Part shown: in pieces, positions 1 to 14,010 of the stretch
Position numbering within the stretch: position 1 is the stretch's first letter
How the letters are laid out: every line of letters starts with the position of its first letter
Origin: Larimichthys crocea
Taxonomy: Eukaryota > Chordata > Actinopteri > Sciaenidae
Reading direction: 5' to 3'
DNA length: 64,000 nucleotides
Assembly (NCBI RefSeq): GCF_000972845.2
Contig: NC_040016.1
Location: 15,104,967 to 15,168,966, forward strand
The notes under the pieces: generated by a model
The model's input: only the letters and a program-made list of their open reading frames with translations
What the model was told of the DNA's origin: nothing
Databases searched by the model: none
Made by a program: the position numbers and the translations under genes

Positions 1-3000
1 CCTCCATCCATTAATGTAACCAACTCCTTTCACATGTGCTCTGCTGCTGTGTGGGAAACTACTTGCACTGTGCAAAGCACGAAATCAGAATGCAGTTCGG
101 TTGTGTTTGACCGAAAGATACGCGTTTGTTGTGGTATTAAACCGCACTTGCTGTTACCACCAGGAACCACACATGCTGCTCACTGACCTCTTGTACATTC
201 ACTGCATGAAAGAACGAAATACAATGTGTCAGTATTAAGAAAACAGGCGCAATGATATCAGAAATTGACAACACAAGGTGGAGCCAACTGCATGATTTAC
301 GTTTTAATTAAAAGGCTGCCAGGCTTTCCCAAATTTTAAGAAAACCTGTTCACAATCTGGCTTATATGAGAACTGTTCATGCAAAGCAGTCTTATCTACT
401 CATTTCTGAGAATTTAAAATGTTTTTTTTATCACTTTTAATTTCAAGCAGAAGTCAGTCACTTGTATTTAATGTTTTTGTTTGAGTGCCAACATGATCAG
501 TGTTTTAATGCAGACTCTCAGAGAGAGAATACATTACAACTAATGGATCTGAAGCTCAAAATGAGATCCAGTGGTCGAACACCGAAAGGCTTTTAAATGT
601 TCCCTCTCTTCACCTCATCAAAACATTTTGAAGAAAGCTAAATGTCACTCCTCGCTTTCCTTTCTCTCATTTATTGTAATAGAAGAATGAAGATTTAAAT
701 TCAGCTTGAATGGATGACGCACAATCCAAGGCTGACAAAATGTCCAGTTAAAAGTTGAGTTTTATGTTTTGTTCTAATGCTAAACACCTTTTCTAGTCCC
801 CCTTCATTTCAATAGCCTTGAAAAAGATTAGCTCAAATGACCATATCTTTTTAAAGACTTCCCATTCACTTAGTTCACTAATCTCATTATGAATGTCGAA
901 TGTCTTTACAAATGCTTCCATAACCCATTATAGATATGTCGAAGAGGTGCCGTCAATCAGCAAGAAGAAAAAGGTGACGTAGAACAAGAAGCAGAAGAAG
1001 AAGAAGAAGCCCTGAAACACCAAACAGTGGATGTGTTTGTGCTGCTGGTGAATCCTGCTTTAATTTCAGCCTCCTCATAGTTCATCATCTGCTGTTATGA
1101 GGAGACAAGTTAATGCTGTTATCAGTCTCATGAGCAGATGCAAAGACAAAATTGTGCTTAGGCAAAGACACCAAAAGAGACACAACCTGGCAGCAAGAGG
1201 CAAACACATCTGGAAAAAGAGGACGACTGCAGTGACACAGACTCGAGCTGAGGCGATCAACACAAACATTAAGTCAGCCCCAATTTTGATGATTGTTTGA
1301 ATCGTTTTCCAAGAAACTGTTAAAGGGACTGTTAGTGGACTAAAACAAGCCATTTATCATCTTGGGCTTTGCTTCTTCCTGACAATTGATAGATTATATA
1401 ATCCATCATCTATAATGTAGGGCTAAAAACAGATTTGAAAAGACATAGTGCTGAAACAATCAATTAAAAATGAGTGATTAATAGATTAGTTGATTGAAAG
1501 AGAGAGGGAGAGTTATTGAATGCAATTTTATTCGTTGATTTAATTTAATTATGAATTACACAGTAGAAAAAATATGAAACATTAAGATAATAGTCTGTTG
1601 CGGCCCTGAAAGGAGGTCACTGAAGGGTCCCTGCACACAGTAAATGCTTGTTTTCATTATCAAACAGCCTGCTGATTATTTTTCTAGTTAAACAATTAAC
1701 CATATCGTCAGCCAACTGTGAAAAAGACTTCTGGTGGGTTTTTTTGCGAGAAAAGTGACTCAAACGATTAATTGTTGGTCAAAGAATTCATTCCTTAATG
1801 GTTTCTCTGGCTGCATACGTGACAGCGGCTAATAATACACAACTCTAAGCCTACGGAAAAACACACACACTTGCCGCACTTTGCATCACCAATAATGTCC
1901 GTAACAGTACGTGACATTTAGCTGTGAGGAGGCGTGTGCTGTGTCAGGACGCTCCGCATGGAGACACAGTGGCAGCACTGTCACACACAATAGCCCAGTG
2001 TGTGTGACAGAGTGTGTGTGAATCTGCATTTTATCTATATGTATGTGTGTGTGCGTGTGTGAGTCGTACAAACCCCTCTATGTCATGAGAAAGTGTGTGT
2101 ACACTGTGTACACATGCCTGCTCGTGAAATTGTCGCCTCAGCAGACGGACATAAAACCGTGTCCCTCCATTCTGCCCCTTCCCATCATCATCCTGACCTT
2201 TCCTACCCCATCCGGACCCGTCAGTCCCAGAGACCCTGGGTTTGAGGCCAGTGATCCAGGTCCTGCTAATTCATTTAATCACCTATTAATACCAAATGCC
2301 AGAGCCAAGCTGATTAAAAACCCCTTCTGAAATCATTGGGCCAGATAGTAGCAGAAGTCACAGCTGTCGTACAAGCGATGTACATTATCACTTGACTTCC
2401 TGTGAAAAACATTCAGTCCATCGTCCTCAATCAATGGACTGACTGGTTTAGGGTCGAGAAGAGGCGGAGAAGTCAATTTCACTGTTAATTACAGTCAAAA
2501 TGGGAAATTTATCACAGGATTTATTCAAGACCCTGATGTAAAATTAAATATTGAATGTTGTGCAGCTGTGTAAAGCCTCTATTCTCTGTTAACTTTTTAC
2601 GCCACTACTCAAGGAGAGTACAATGGGATTATTTCGTAGAGACATTTGCAATGAAAGAGCTCGATCCAATTTCATGTTTAAAATGAGCAGTATAGCCTCT
2701 TGGAATGAAATGAAATGACTTGTTCTCATTTTGTGATTTAACTGAACCATAAAGGCTTTTGCGCAGCGAGGGTCTGTTCTGATTTCACAATTGAGCCTTA
2801 ACCGAAGTGTTAAAGACATCAAGAGACAAGACCGAACCCGTAACATGAGCAGTGAGTGTGAGTTCACTGTGTCTCTCATGACAGCCTCAGCTGACATATT
2901 ACACTTGAGGACAAATCAATGCATAGCCCAGTCTTTGCATGCTAATAGGTGATTAAACCATGTGTAGCACTCCTGAAGAGGGATAACATGAATCAGTCAT

Positions 3001-3150
3001 TCTCCAAGCCATTTACTTTCACCATTAACCAGATCTATATGTGTGCTATCATCCAAGCTACTGATATGAAATAACAAATACCAATTTTTATTGAAAGTAA
3101 TCACAACTTGGAAGTTATCTTTATAGTTTAGGCCACACACATTGTATTTA
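1..3150. other. Non-coding flank, no gene seen
   Basis: I see no credible coding exon here. The sequence is AT-rich with short low-complexity tracts: a purine-rich GAA-type run near 960-1010 and TG-rich patches near 2040-2110. Around 1430-1490 and 1660-1790 there are degenerate pieces with ATTAAT/TTGATTA-type self-complementary words. They resemble the MITE-like repeat at 10.4 kb but are too decayed to delimit. Reading frames in this stretch show no recognisable domain. Confidence 0.6.
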
Positions 3151-3163
3151 ATTATTGAGATCT

Positions 3164-3860
3164 ACATTTACATTTAGTCATTTAGCTGACGCTTTTATCC
3201 AAAGTGACTTACAAAACAGGGAAACAATCATGGTACATACAGTGCGACTAGGACGTTGTGCAGCAATAAGTACTGTGACAGTATTAGAGGGGATAGATTT
3301 AGCATGTTTTTTTAAAGGTAGAGAGGGACGTCCCTGATGTGGTAGGAACTGATAGTGCATTCCACCAAAAGGGAACAACATAGACAAGAAAAGTCTGTAT
3401 TGTCTTGAGCGAACAGGTGGCAGAGCCAGGCGTTGTTCATTGGAGGAACGCAACGGATGTGAGGTAACATATACCTGTATATGGGCATCCAGGTACGTGG
3501 GTGCAGAACCGGAGACTACTTTGTAGGCAAACATTAGCGATTTAAATTTAATGCGGGCTGCGACAGGAAGCCAGTGGAGCTTGATGAGCCAGCGGGGTAA
3601 CGTGTCCATTTGGGTTGATTAAAAACTAGGCACACCGCCACTTTCTGGATCATCTGGAGAGGTTTCACTGTGCTGGCTGGGAGGCCCGTCAGGGGGGTGT
3701 TACAGTAATCAAGTTGTGAGGTGACCACAGCCTGTATTAGTAGTTGGGTAGCACGTTGAGTCAAGTAAAGCCTGATTTTTTTTATGTTGTGAAGTGCAAA
3801 GATAAGATTTAGAAACACAGAGTCCAACAGGAGAAGAAAAACGACTAAAAACATCTAAAA
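3164..3860 (-). mobile_element. CR1/L2-type LINE 3' fragment (degenerate reverse transcriptase end)
   Basis: Read on the minus strand, this stretch encodes pieces of the C-terminal part of a non-LTR retrotransposon polymerase in two frames. The first has SQLDYCN followed by TGLPAST..PLQMIQ (about 3850-3610). The second has HWLPVAARIKFKSL, APTYLDAHI, and SSNEQRLALP (about 3609-3400). This order is characteristic of fish CR1/L2-like LINEs. A frame break separates the two pieces near 3600. The element ends on the left with the core around 3164-3214 (CATTTAGTCATTTAGCTGAC and on to CTTACAA), which is the usual 3' end shared by fish LINEs and their partner SINEs. The upstream 5' part is missing, as expected for a 5'-truncated, dead insertion. 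The exact clade cannot be fixed from the sequence alone. Confidence 0.8.
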
Positions 3861-5299
3861 CCAACCAGTTTCCCAACCAGGGACACGACATGCGGCAACT
3901 GAGCATTCATTAAGTTGAGTTCAACTCTTTGAGTGTGCATTAGCAGAGGAGGGTGAAATATTTCACTAAAAGCACATGAACACATTACTAGGACATTCGG
4001 CTTATGCCAATATAAGTAGTAATTGTACAAATGCATATTTAATATGAAATTAAATATGTACAATTCAATACCCACTTGTTTTATGAAAACGAATGCCGTA
4101 AAAATATCCGCTTTTATCCAATATATTATACTTTATTATACCATATGTCACCTTTTTAAAAATGAATTCAAATTAACATATTTGGAACATGATGGGTGTG
4201 TTAATGAGCTTCTCCTGCTGTGTGGAGGTGAGAAACTAGGCCAGGTTTTTTTCTTCTTTTGACAACTACTGGTGTCACTTTTTAGTGTGTACAACTGAGT
4301 GCAACATCATGAATACTTTCCTGGAAAGGTTGTTAGACAATGTGTCCCTTTATTCCCATTTCTAAAAGATGCCTTTAGCTGAAACACTTTTGTCTTGCCC
4401 CTGCCTCAATAAAATCACTCGCTGTGAAGGAAAGGCTTAAGTTGTTGTTGTCTTCTTGTTTTTTTCTCTTTTCACAAAGTAACCTGGGGGTTTGTTTAAA
4501 ACTGCTTTCTCAAATCCCAGACTAGGACTCACCAGATTGTACGCTGTTATCATCGCAGATAGAAAAGGCTAAAACTATGAAAAAAGGAGTCAAGTTGTAA
4601 CAACCCTTAATTAACTTTTAATGATCAGACTGTGGCAGCAGCTCTTAAACTTTTCACTGCAGATTGCAGATCAGTTTTACCCAAAAGTCCTCATTATCAT
4701 ACTCCAGCAGTTATTTTGGGACCCAAGCCAGAAACACTGCACAAAAGGCTAATGACACGGCCCATGGCCATTAAAACAGGAAGCAGTTGGGTTTGACTGC
4801 TACGCTCAGATTTGACATCTGACCTTTCTGACAACCGCAGCCATTAGCCGAAACACGACCCCTGGCCGTGTCAAACCAGAGCCACTGAAGTCCAAATGGC
4901 AATACGCAGGTCTGCTTTTGGAGAGCCAGGAACACACATACACAATTACACCTTGAGCAGTGGTAGTTGATGTACATCTACCTTGCACGGAGCAGAAGTC
5001 AACTGTGATGATTTAATTCATTCTGTTTTATTCTCCTCACAGGTAATGTGCTTTGAATTGTGTCACCAGATTCCAGTATTATGAATTTCAGACTCTGTCA
5101 TGTAAAAACAGGTGTTAGATAAGGTTTTGATGCTATATGCACTATATTTATTATGCAGTTTACATGTTAATATTTTATTCAGGCATCGTGTCACTTTGCT
5201 TCAACACATCTGCTTAATGTCCTCTTGTATCCACATTCTCCATGTATTAGAAATCCTGTCATAACATTTGCATATGTTGTGATTTTGTTGGTTTGTTCT
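3861..5299. other. Non-coding stretch, nothing assignable
   Basis: No coding exon, RNA gene or clear mobile element is visible. The sequence is AT-rich, with poly-T tracts near 4245-4260 and 4450-4470. Reading frames present are short and without recognisable domains. Confidence 0.5.
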
Positions 5300-5470
5300 G
5301 TTCGCTCTCCATCTGTTGCATGTTTGTCTGTACTGGGAGAGTGATCTGAGGCTCTTCTTAAGGTTCCTTCCTGAGCTTTTCTTTACCCAGATCAAGGATC
5401 TAAAGAAAGAGGGTGTTGAATGTTTGCTCCCCCTGAGGCAAATTTGTGATTCTGGATAACATTAATAACA
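5300..5470 (+). repeat. Degenerate copy of a dispersed teleost repeat tail
   Basis: The order of words TGTACTGGGAGAG, GAGGCTCTTC, AGGTTCCTTCCTGAG, GATCTAAAG..AGAGGGTGTTG, CCCTGAGGCAAATTTGTGATT matches the better preserved copy at about 40340-40580 in this same window. There it ends in a GATTT-type simple repeat. I therefore read this as an old, diverged copy of the same element. The family name is not certain; the simple-repeat tail in the other copy points to a LINE or SINE 3' end. Confidence 0.5.
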
Positions 5471-6744
5471 TTTGACTTGACATAAAACTAATGAGTTACA
5501 TGGTTTTCATTCATTTCTCCCTCGTGTTCTTCAATCATATCATGGATATGAAAACAAACATGCAATAAAAGAGGTTTTGTGAAAAGAACTCTATGATTGA
5601 ATTATTAAATTATCATAATAGTATCTGCAGTGATGGACTAAAAGTTAGAGAGAATCTTCAGAAGCTTCATAAATCTGGTTAGGAAAACTGATTTTAACTT
5701 ATTACCACCACTGAGGTACCCTTGAGCTTAAGATGCTTAACTCGAACTGCTCCAGTGGAGCCGCTCAGTGACCAGCAGGTTATACCATGGTTGTGCTGGG
5801 ACAGCTTTAAGTTGTAAATATGTATAACATATAACTGTGTGAATGTGATCACTGTTCGAGAACATTAAAACATCTGATTAAATTTTAAAAATATATATTA
5901 CATGACATAGGAGTCATTTAAAATTCTTGGTGTTATTTTTTAATTTGATTTTCTCCATAAAGTTTGTGGTATAAACAAATTTATCTTTGAGAGCTGGTTA
6001 ATGACTCTGATGGCACTGACCAAATTACTTTGAAACTAACAGGTATCAAAAAATGTTATTCAGTAGTCCTTTGAGATGAGTAATTGTACTGTAATGTATA
6101 ATGTTAAATGGATTTTTTTTTTTTTCATTTCAGGAACCATTATTGAAGAGACGATATTGTACATTTGTGAAGGATAGCCGGCCCTTTTAATGTTATATCG
6201 AGTTCTGGATGTCTGTCTCGAACTCCCTCAGCAGCACTTTCCTTTATTAATGGAAAGAAAGTGAAAAGGAAAGTTTCTTATTCAGTGGCAGAGGAGAGCA
6301 GAGCAGAGGAGTGGAAAGAAAAAGCAGAGGAGCAGCTGCTGCTGTATGTAAACAGATAAACATGAAAACACAGCAGGCTTCAGTGAGCCATACAGACCCT
6401 CAAACACACACACACCACACACACATCCTGTGACAGACATTTGGTCTCAAATCTTTAAAGAAGATAATATATTGCATGTTTTGAGTCAAATGAAGCAACA
6501 GGTGGCTTCTTAGTAATCCTCAGCTACCCTGAGCCAGATGCTGACTCGTGCTTTGGTGTCATTGGTGCCGTTTATCAGATGAATATCGGAGGAAACATGT
6601 AAACATGTAATTACATGGCATTTTTATATCAACAGGGCCATGTATCATTTGAAATGTTTCTATACTTGTTGTGATGCCATACCAAGCCGATATGGCTTTT
6701 TGATACTTTACTTTGATGTGTTTCTACATACGCCACAAACGTTA
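5471..6744. other. Non-coding stretch, low-complexity only
   Basis: No gene is visible. It contains a T-rich tract near 6111-6125 and a short CA-rich patch near 6401-6423. A purine-rich stretch lies near 6290-6335. Nothing here supports a coding exon. Confidence 0.5.
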
Positions 6745-7012
6745 AAGGAACAGTTTGATGTTTTGGGAAAGAGTTCAGTGAATAGACTGATACCAGTCAA
6801 GCGGCAACCTTCATGGCTGGGAAGTGAAGCCAATGCCAAAGTGCTAAAAATTGTAAATCCTGCTGGCTACAGATGTGAGTCAATCTCCATAAGCGCTCGT
6901 ATTGAAATGCCCAACTTCACAGCAGAAATAAACATGTTTACAGCCTGGTTCAACTCACCTTTTCAAATAATATTAAAGCTTAAAGTTATGCATAATTAAC
7001 AGTGTGATGCTA
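6745..7012. repeat. Dispersed teleost repeat, copy 1
   Basis: It begins with TTAAAGGAACAGTTTGATG and later carries TTCACAGCAGAAATAAACAT, TTTACAGCCTGGT, CTTAAAGTTATGCATAATTA and ACAGTGTG. The same words in the same order recur at about 13296-13463, separated there by extra sequence, so the two are copies of one interspersed family. No coding capacity is apparent. The class is unknown to me; absence of a transposase suggests a non-autonomous element. Confidence 0.55.
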
Positions 7013-10000
7013 TGACTGACAGTTAACATATTGTTGTTATGTTGTAATATTGTCTTGTTTGTTTAACCCTTATAAATCCCTAAATAAAAACCCTGAAACT
7101 GGTTGAGCTTGATGGTCCCTGGAAACAGCAGCTGACTAAACGATCTTAGCTCAAGCAGACCAAGTTATACTTACTTGCCTGTTCTGGAGCCTGTGACTGC
7201 ATGACATAGACACAGTGCCTAATAATGGCAAAATGACAGTTAACACTCTGGGTTATGAGCAATCAAAAGGCCATTTCCCAGATAGTTAAATCAGGAACTA
7301 TCTGACTGAAGAATACGTAAACATGACTATGGATGTGAAATTCAAAGCCACCTGTGATACTTACTGCAGTTTCTAATATTCAGTAGTATTATGGTTTCAT
7401 ACGCAGTCTTAAATATTAGGCTTATTCCAGTCAACTCGTAGACAAACAGAGCAGAACTGTGCTCAGAGTTTAAGAAAACCACAGAATGGATGCAGAAAAA
7501 TGGATAAAAAAACATGGATCTTCTGCTTTATTTACTTTCCAAGAGACTGCTCAGATCTGTGTCCCGTGACATATCTTCAGTAAGCATGTTGTTGCAGCGG
7601 TTCAACTCTTCCCTATCTCCATGTATCAAGTCAATAACCCGGCTCCTCTCTCCCTCGCCTTCTTTCTTTCTCAGCCTATCACTTCTTCACTCCTCCATTC
7701 CTCTCTCCCTCGGCGTCCTCTAAGAGGACGTTTTTATTCTGTCTGGATTACTTGTCCTAGTTGGCGCTGGGCGTGCTGGTGGGGAGAGAATTTATTTCCT
7801 CCAGTGGAGCCTTGATTTAAAGCACTCAGGTCAGCTTGATTCTGGGTCATTGTCTCCCCTGTCGTAATGAACCAGGGCAGTGGTAGACAGCAGACTTGCA
7901 TATCGACAAAACCAAGGTGTTGGTATGCTACAGGATGCCGCGACTGGTCAGATGCATTCAAAACGGAGCTAGGAAGCATTAACACATTTTTAGGTGACTT
8001 TAGTTTTTCTGCCCAAAGGTAATTCAATATTCCACAGTGATAAACAATAAAAAATAATCTCAACTCGACTCATAGATTAGCATATGTCCACACGAGCTGT
8101 TTACTTGATGGGTGTAAACACAAAGCCAGAAAGTCTTGCAATATTTCTCTGCCAGTACTGATCCTGCAGGGCCTACTGACAAACATGGAAGTGACCAACA
8201 TATTAATCATTGCTACACAACACTGCTGGCCCTGCAGTCATGCAAAATCCACATTATAATTCCTGGTAACCTAATTCACGGCTGTTCTTCATCCTGCCTA
8301 ACATGGTCAGGTCAACACTGAAACAGCGCCAGCAGGTCCATATTGTACTGTTGTGAATCCAGTGTTTAGCCGAGCTGGACAAAATCAGAACTCACTTCAA
8401 ATCCCCTACAAGTAAAGCTGTAAGACATGAAGGAAGGAAATTTAATTTAAGACGTGAAACATGTCAATTATTTTTTTAAATTATTGTGCCCTTTTCTCAC
8501 ATCTTTTGGGCAGTACCTGACTTTGTCTTTCACTGTGTTTTTACAGTCTCTGTCCATTTGAACAGTTCCTATAATACTGCTTTATTATTTAAAGAATCTG
8601 CTGTTACACTACAACAAACATCTCATCTTTGTTTGGGATCATTATATTTTTATGGCTTTCTTGTTGCAACACGTTTCTAATATTAAAGAAAAGGTCTGTC
8701 TGATGTTTCTATTTTTCTTCTGCTTCTCCATTATGTTTCCAGTGAGTGGATGGATCACCACAGAAAAATATTGCAAAATATACTTCGTCCAAACAACCTT
8801 AAAAAAGCCAAAACAAGCCAAGACGTTTGGCACTTCATCTTCATCAAGTCTCATAACATCACTAAACGACAGCCCTGTTTAAGGACAAATGCAAGTGTCA
8901 CCAATCATTACGTGGGGGTGGCTTCCAATACTGCATCTACACAAATACACCAGAAGAAATTATCTGACACCTTCACTTAAGGGACCTTATCATGGAGGAG
9001 CAAAACGGTGTATTAGTAGGACGGATTCAAAAAAGAAGTTAAATGAATGAACTACAAAATAATGCACAAATACAAATTTAAAATCTATGTGGACAAACAA
9101 ACTTATACTTAAAGACATCTTGTTGTGTCTCAAATCTTTAGACGTGCTGAGAAATGCTGTAAATCTGTAACATCTTTTTGCTGTGTTTTTGGTACGATGT
9201 GAACAGAAATGAAGCTGTGCAACGTGGAAGAGGTACAAACAACTACAAACAGCAAAAACATGCTCTCTGTAGCTTCTTGTGCATTCGTAATAGATTCAAT
9301 TTTTCAATTGATTCATTTCCATCTCAGAATTGTCCATCTGGACAGTAAAGTAAAGTAAATAAATGGCGAGTAAACTAAAAAGCACACTTCACAGCCACAC
9401 ATGTAAAACACAAACAAACGCACGGTATGTCAAAGTGTAGCAACAGATACACATTTTTTGCCAACAGTAGACATCTAAAACAGCAATTTGTTCCTTTTCT
9501 TTACAAACCCACCATTGTGCCTGCAAGAAGACAAATTCCTGTCATTTGTATATAGCAAGTTAAAGTCAATACAACCATCAAAGAAGGGTTATGATTTGTA
9601 AGTCTTTCTTTGTTTAGTATTTAAGTAAATAATCATTAGTTAACCAGATAATCATTTTACAACTTGATCTGCTATTTGTAACAGAGACAAAAAGCTACGT
9701 CACCTACCACACACAAACAGCAACATTTTCCATCCCCGCCACCACAGAGTCAGCAGCAGGTCAGCCCTCAGATTACCCAGCAGACAGTGTGTAAACTGAA
9801 GCATTTAGAGCACTCTTACTGTACACCTCATAAGCTTCTTGTTTATCTTTGCTCATGTAGACTGAGGTGAGCCTGATCTGCCACAGAGTCCTTTATATTA
9901 AATTGATTTTTTTTATCACGCGATGTACTTCAAACAGGACACGAGGTCAGAATCAGTTTAATAAACTTGAGAGGATTAAACCTTATTGCAAAGACGAAGA

Positions 10001-10417
10001 AAGAAAGTATGTAAAATGGACTCTTGCAAACTCAAGATGACCAAACAGATAATTATCTTGTCAAGTACTATGATGTGTTGGTGATTCTCAGTTGCACCTT
10101 TAACCCTCAAGTGTTTTATTTCAGTGTTTCATGCTCTTGTTTCCGCTTCATGGAAAGAAAGAGCATGAAACCTGCATTTTTTTTTATGTAATGCGCTGCA
10201 GGATTCTCATAGCAGAAGACCTAAAAAGATTATCAGAAATATTCTTCCACAGCTCTGGTGAAAGCAAAAGCAGCATGATTCCCAGGCTGAGCGAAAAATG
10301 TTCCTTGCATGCAGGATTAAAAAGGTACCCTGAGGAGTTTTCTTGTAAACAAGGAAAAGTTATATTTATGTTTCGTGTGTGTCCACAATGTCAAATTAAC
10401 ACAATGAACACATATAG
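7013..10417. other. Non-coding stretch, no gene seen
   Basis: I find no supported exon or RNA gene. Open frames here are short and encode low-complexity or chance peptides. A CT-rich patch lies at 7640-7720. The interval is otherwise ordinary AT-rich vertebrate intergenic or intronic DNA. Confidence 0.5.
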
Positions 10418-10650
10418 GACTGCAACGACTATTGTCATGAACAACTGATTATTCTCTCGATTAATTGTTTTGTCCAGAAAATTATGAAAAATGTTGATCG
10501 ATTGTCTATATTTGTCCATCCGACAGTGCAAAACCCAAAGATATCCCGTTTCCAAGAAGATATACACAAAAATGACTGATCAGCTAGATGCAGATTCATT
10601 TCCTGCCAATCCACTAATTGATTAATCCACTAATCGTTACAGCTCTAAAT
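10418..10650. repeat. MITE-like repeat with GATTAAT-rich arms
   Basis: The left edge reads AGGACTGCAACGACTATTGT and the right edge AATCGTTACAGCTCTAA. The ends are therefore roughly inverted (ACTGCAACGA / TCGTTACAGCT), and the body is rich in ATTAAT/GATTAATTG words. A decayed relative of the right end appears near 15485-15585 (GAATCGACCACTTGTTGCAG). It has no coding capacity. I interpret it as a non-autonomous DNA element of the kind common in teleosts; the superfamily is not determinable by eye. Confidence 0.55.
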
Positions 10651-13254
10651 GTATTTCCTTCCTCATAAAACATTTGCCAATCGTACATAGTTTAAATCCA
10701 TGTTTGCCAGCTTGTAGTTTTCGCCTTCATTTCCTCTGCTGGCACTTTTCTACACGTCTTCAATCACTGTAATAGGATGAAAGCGGCAGCAGGAACGTGA
10801 TTCACGTCACCCCATGTGTTCGCATTTGTACATGATACGAACAAAACGAGAACCCACTGATAACATTGCCACATTATGGGTCAGAATCTTCACAGGGTAC
10901 CTCTTTTCCTATCTTGCATTACCTTGTCTAATGAGCCACATACCATCTTGTGCACATATATTGCATCTATTTAACACGGATGTGTCAGGTTTCCATACAG
11001 ACCTTTTAGACTTATGTGTGAACTCCTGAACTATTGTGAACTTCTGATTTTCCCAAACACTTTCACCAGAAGTTTTGCAGCATCCCTGTGTGTAAGCACT
11101 CTTGTCATCCAGACTCATTCATCTGTATTCCAGTCTTACAGTCCATTAGGCTACCTTTGAAGGAATATAATTCACCTCTTCTCACTAGCAGGCACTGTGC
11201 AGTAAAGATTCATGTCCTGCCATGTCCCAAAACTAGTCTAATTATTCTTCTGTAGTCTCCATTTGCTTGTCTGTTATTGTGTAATGGCTCCTTTTATATC
11301 TTGAGATGCTTTTTTTTTTTTTTTTTTAAATAAATGGACAGCTTTTATTTCACCTGCACACCATGAGCATATTTCTTTCTGTTACATCAGCAGAACAGTG
11401 TCTGAAGTGGCAGCAAGACGACCAGGTTACAACTTCAAAAAAGAAGACATTCAGAGCCTCCGGCTGGGGTTCCCGATACCACCCTGATCCCTTTACAGCA
11501 AGTCAATTTTGAATTGGATAAATGTCTGAACTGGTTGTTTTCTGCAGATTTTCTTGTGTACATGGGCTTCACAAAAAGGTCTCAACCTCAATGCAGGAAA
11601 AAAAAAAACCTGGCCCAGAGCCTCTCTGCACAACAGCAGCAGCAGCCCATGTTTAGGGCCTGCAGTCCTGTCCCGGTTCTGGGTGGGGTTATTCGTCCAT
11701 CTGCTCCACACTGACATGAGCGATCATTGTTTATTTTAGACCAATCTGTCTGTTTATTTATAAAAGGGTTTGACCACAGCACGCCCTGGCCTCCAGGTTC
11801 TAACTACCCCCCTGCTGCAGTCATCCGGTTCACTTTATCTCCAGGCCAATTCGGGAATATCCTCTGTTTTTATGTTATGTTTTTTTGTCTGAATTGTTCC
11901 GCCTACTCTCTTCCTCCCTGCATCTCTTGCTTCTCTCTTTCCCTCTCCCTGTCTGGTGCTCGGCCCCACTGTTGAGTCATTTTTCTGCCTAATGATGGTT
12001 TGAGTCCCCGGCTAAGACCCAGCCAGAGTAAACAAGGCTTAGACTCAGCCAGCCTGCAGTAAGTGTCACTTCTAATCCACTACTAAACCAAGATGGGTGC
12101 TCAGTGAGGTTGCACTGTCCCAGTAACTGCAGACGGGGGCAGAGTATGAGCTATACATGCTGATTTCTCATTTTACTACACTACAAAACAAAGATCGGTT
12201 TGGATTTGTTGGTCTTAGAAAAACAGACGAGAGTACAGTTGATCTCCACAAGCTGTTCTTCCTGTTGGACATTAATATGAGCTTATGTGTCACTCGAGGT
12301 TCAGTTCACACAAAAAAAGTAAGATACACACAATCGAACTTAAATTTGATCAAAAAACAATTCCCTTCAGGTCCATCTGAACTCATTTTAATATAATTAG
12401 TTTGAGTTTGGGACAGTTTGTCTAAAATATAAACACTTTCTTTCCAATCTCATGCAGAGACTAAGAAACCGTGTAACTGAATGTGGTTGGAGTTCAGTTC
12501 TTGTTAAATTGTGGTATGGTTAGTGTGCAAGCAGAATACAATCTGTACTATGAGTGGAAAAAAAAATGCCTGTGCATACGTCATGATAATATTATTAGTT
12601 ATAGCACTGAGCAAAGAACATGCAAGCCAATGTAGATGCCACAGGATATTCAGATAAGTAGAGAAGCAGAGTAGGGGAAGTGGACTTTTTATTTTTTTAA
12701 CTTCTTTCTTCAGCCATACTCTCTGCATAACACGTACACTATTGTCAATTTTCTATGTAAATGTCAAAACAGGAACTGACATAATTACTGTGCCATCACA
12801 GATTTAAATAATAGGAAAGAAGTGTGAAGTGTAAAGGGGAAGTGGCAATCGCAACTCGAGCTGAGACGACAGCATAGGTTTTATGTCACATTTGGTGCCA
12901 CAATCATTTCATCTGCTGCGATTCTGCTAGCTATATGTGATGTTTGTATTTATTGTTGTCTGATGGTTATGTGGTTACTGCTGGCCCTGCAACAAGTTGC
13001 CCTTCAGGGATAATGTGTGTGTGTATTTGAAGTAAATAATGCAAACAATATGAAATAAAATGATTTGTTCTCAACCAACATTGGGATTTTTGTTGGTTTT
13101 CTATTCCACCAGGAGGTTATTTTAGATTTTAGAATTATTTTTTAAATGTTTAGCTTTGATTTGATTAGATCTGGTTTGGATCAATACACAGATAACCCAG
13201 GCTGTAACCTCTGTGTCTGTGAAATGAATCTACCGTTGAGGGGTCAAACGGTTA
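10651..13254. other. Non-coding stretch, no gene seen
   Basis: No exon with recognisable protein content. It contains a poly-T tract near 11311-11328, an A-rich tract near 11598-11610 and a CAGCAG tract near 11634-11645. A CAGGGATAATGTGTGTGTG segment near 13005 looks like the decayed end of a retroposon tail, but is too short to assign. Confidence 0.5.
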
Positions 13255-13600
13255 CTTGAGGCTGGCTACACATGTCAATATCCCCGTGTTAAAATGTCCA
13301 ACTTCACAGCAGAAATAAACATGTTTACAGCCTGGTACAGAAACAGTTTTGGTCTTTATAACTTATTTCTATGTTCATGACAACTGCACCAAGGGTGAAT
13401 TTCTGTTTAACTCACCCATTCAAATGATATTAAGGCTTAAAGTTATGCATAATTAACAGTGTGGACGCTTCAACAGGTGGGTGGGTTTAGATTAGCTGGG
13501 AGGTGGCAGAGGCGAGACTGCCAACATGGCTGTGGCCAAAGCCACTGAGCTTCAGAACGGCTCTTCGGAAACACGCGGGTGACGTCACATATACGCTGTC
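13255..13600. repeat. Dispersed teleost repeat, copy 2
   Basis: It shares with 6900-7005 the ordered words CAACTTCACAGCAGAAATAA, CATGTTTACAGCCTGG, CTTAAAGTTATGCATAATTA and ACAGTGTG. It extends further right through a GC-richer segment (GGGAGGTGGCAGAGGCGAGA, CACGCGGGTGACGTCACATA). About 80 bases between the two shared blocks are present only here, so copy 1 is either deleted or this copy carries an insertion. There is no coding capacity. Confidence 0.55.
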
Positions 13601-13937
13601 TATTCTTTTTACTGCCAATGAGAACCATAGGATGTAGCGTATATACAAGATTTGTCAGTTTTGCAGTGAAAATGCTCAACAAAGCCTCAAAACAAACCAA
13701 ACACTTGTTCTCTTCTACTACACTCCCTTTTCTCTTGCTTATAAAACTTTAATAGGCAAAATATTAGTGGCTAACAGTGTGGTATGTGTGTGAAAACAAG
13801 AATTGTGTGTACGTAAGTATTCAGGGTATTCAGTGAGCAATACTGAAAAAGGGTGCCAAAAATGACACTTGCAGACACTTCTACAAAAGGCCTAAAGAGA
13901 AGAAACAACACTAAGGGCACAAACCACAAAATACAGA

Positions 13938-13940
<3 letters not shown>

Positions 13941-14009
<69 letters not shown>
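13941..14009. repeat. (AC)n microsatellite
   Basis: About 34 uninterrupted AC units. Frames rich in HTHT or VCVC that cross it are artefacts of the dinucleotide repeat, not proteins. Confidence 0.98.
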
Positions 14010-14010
<1 letters not shown>
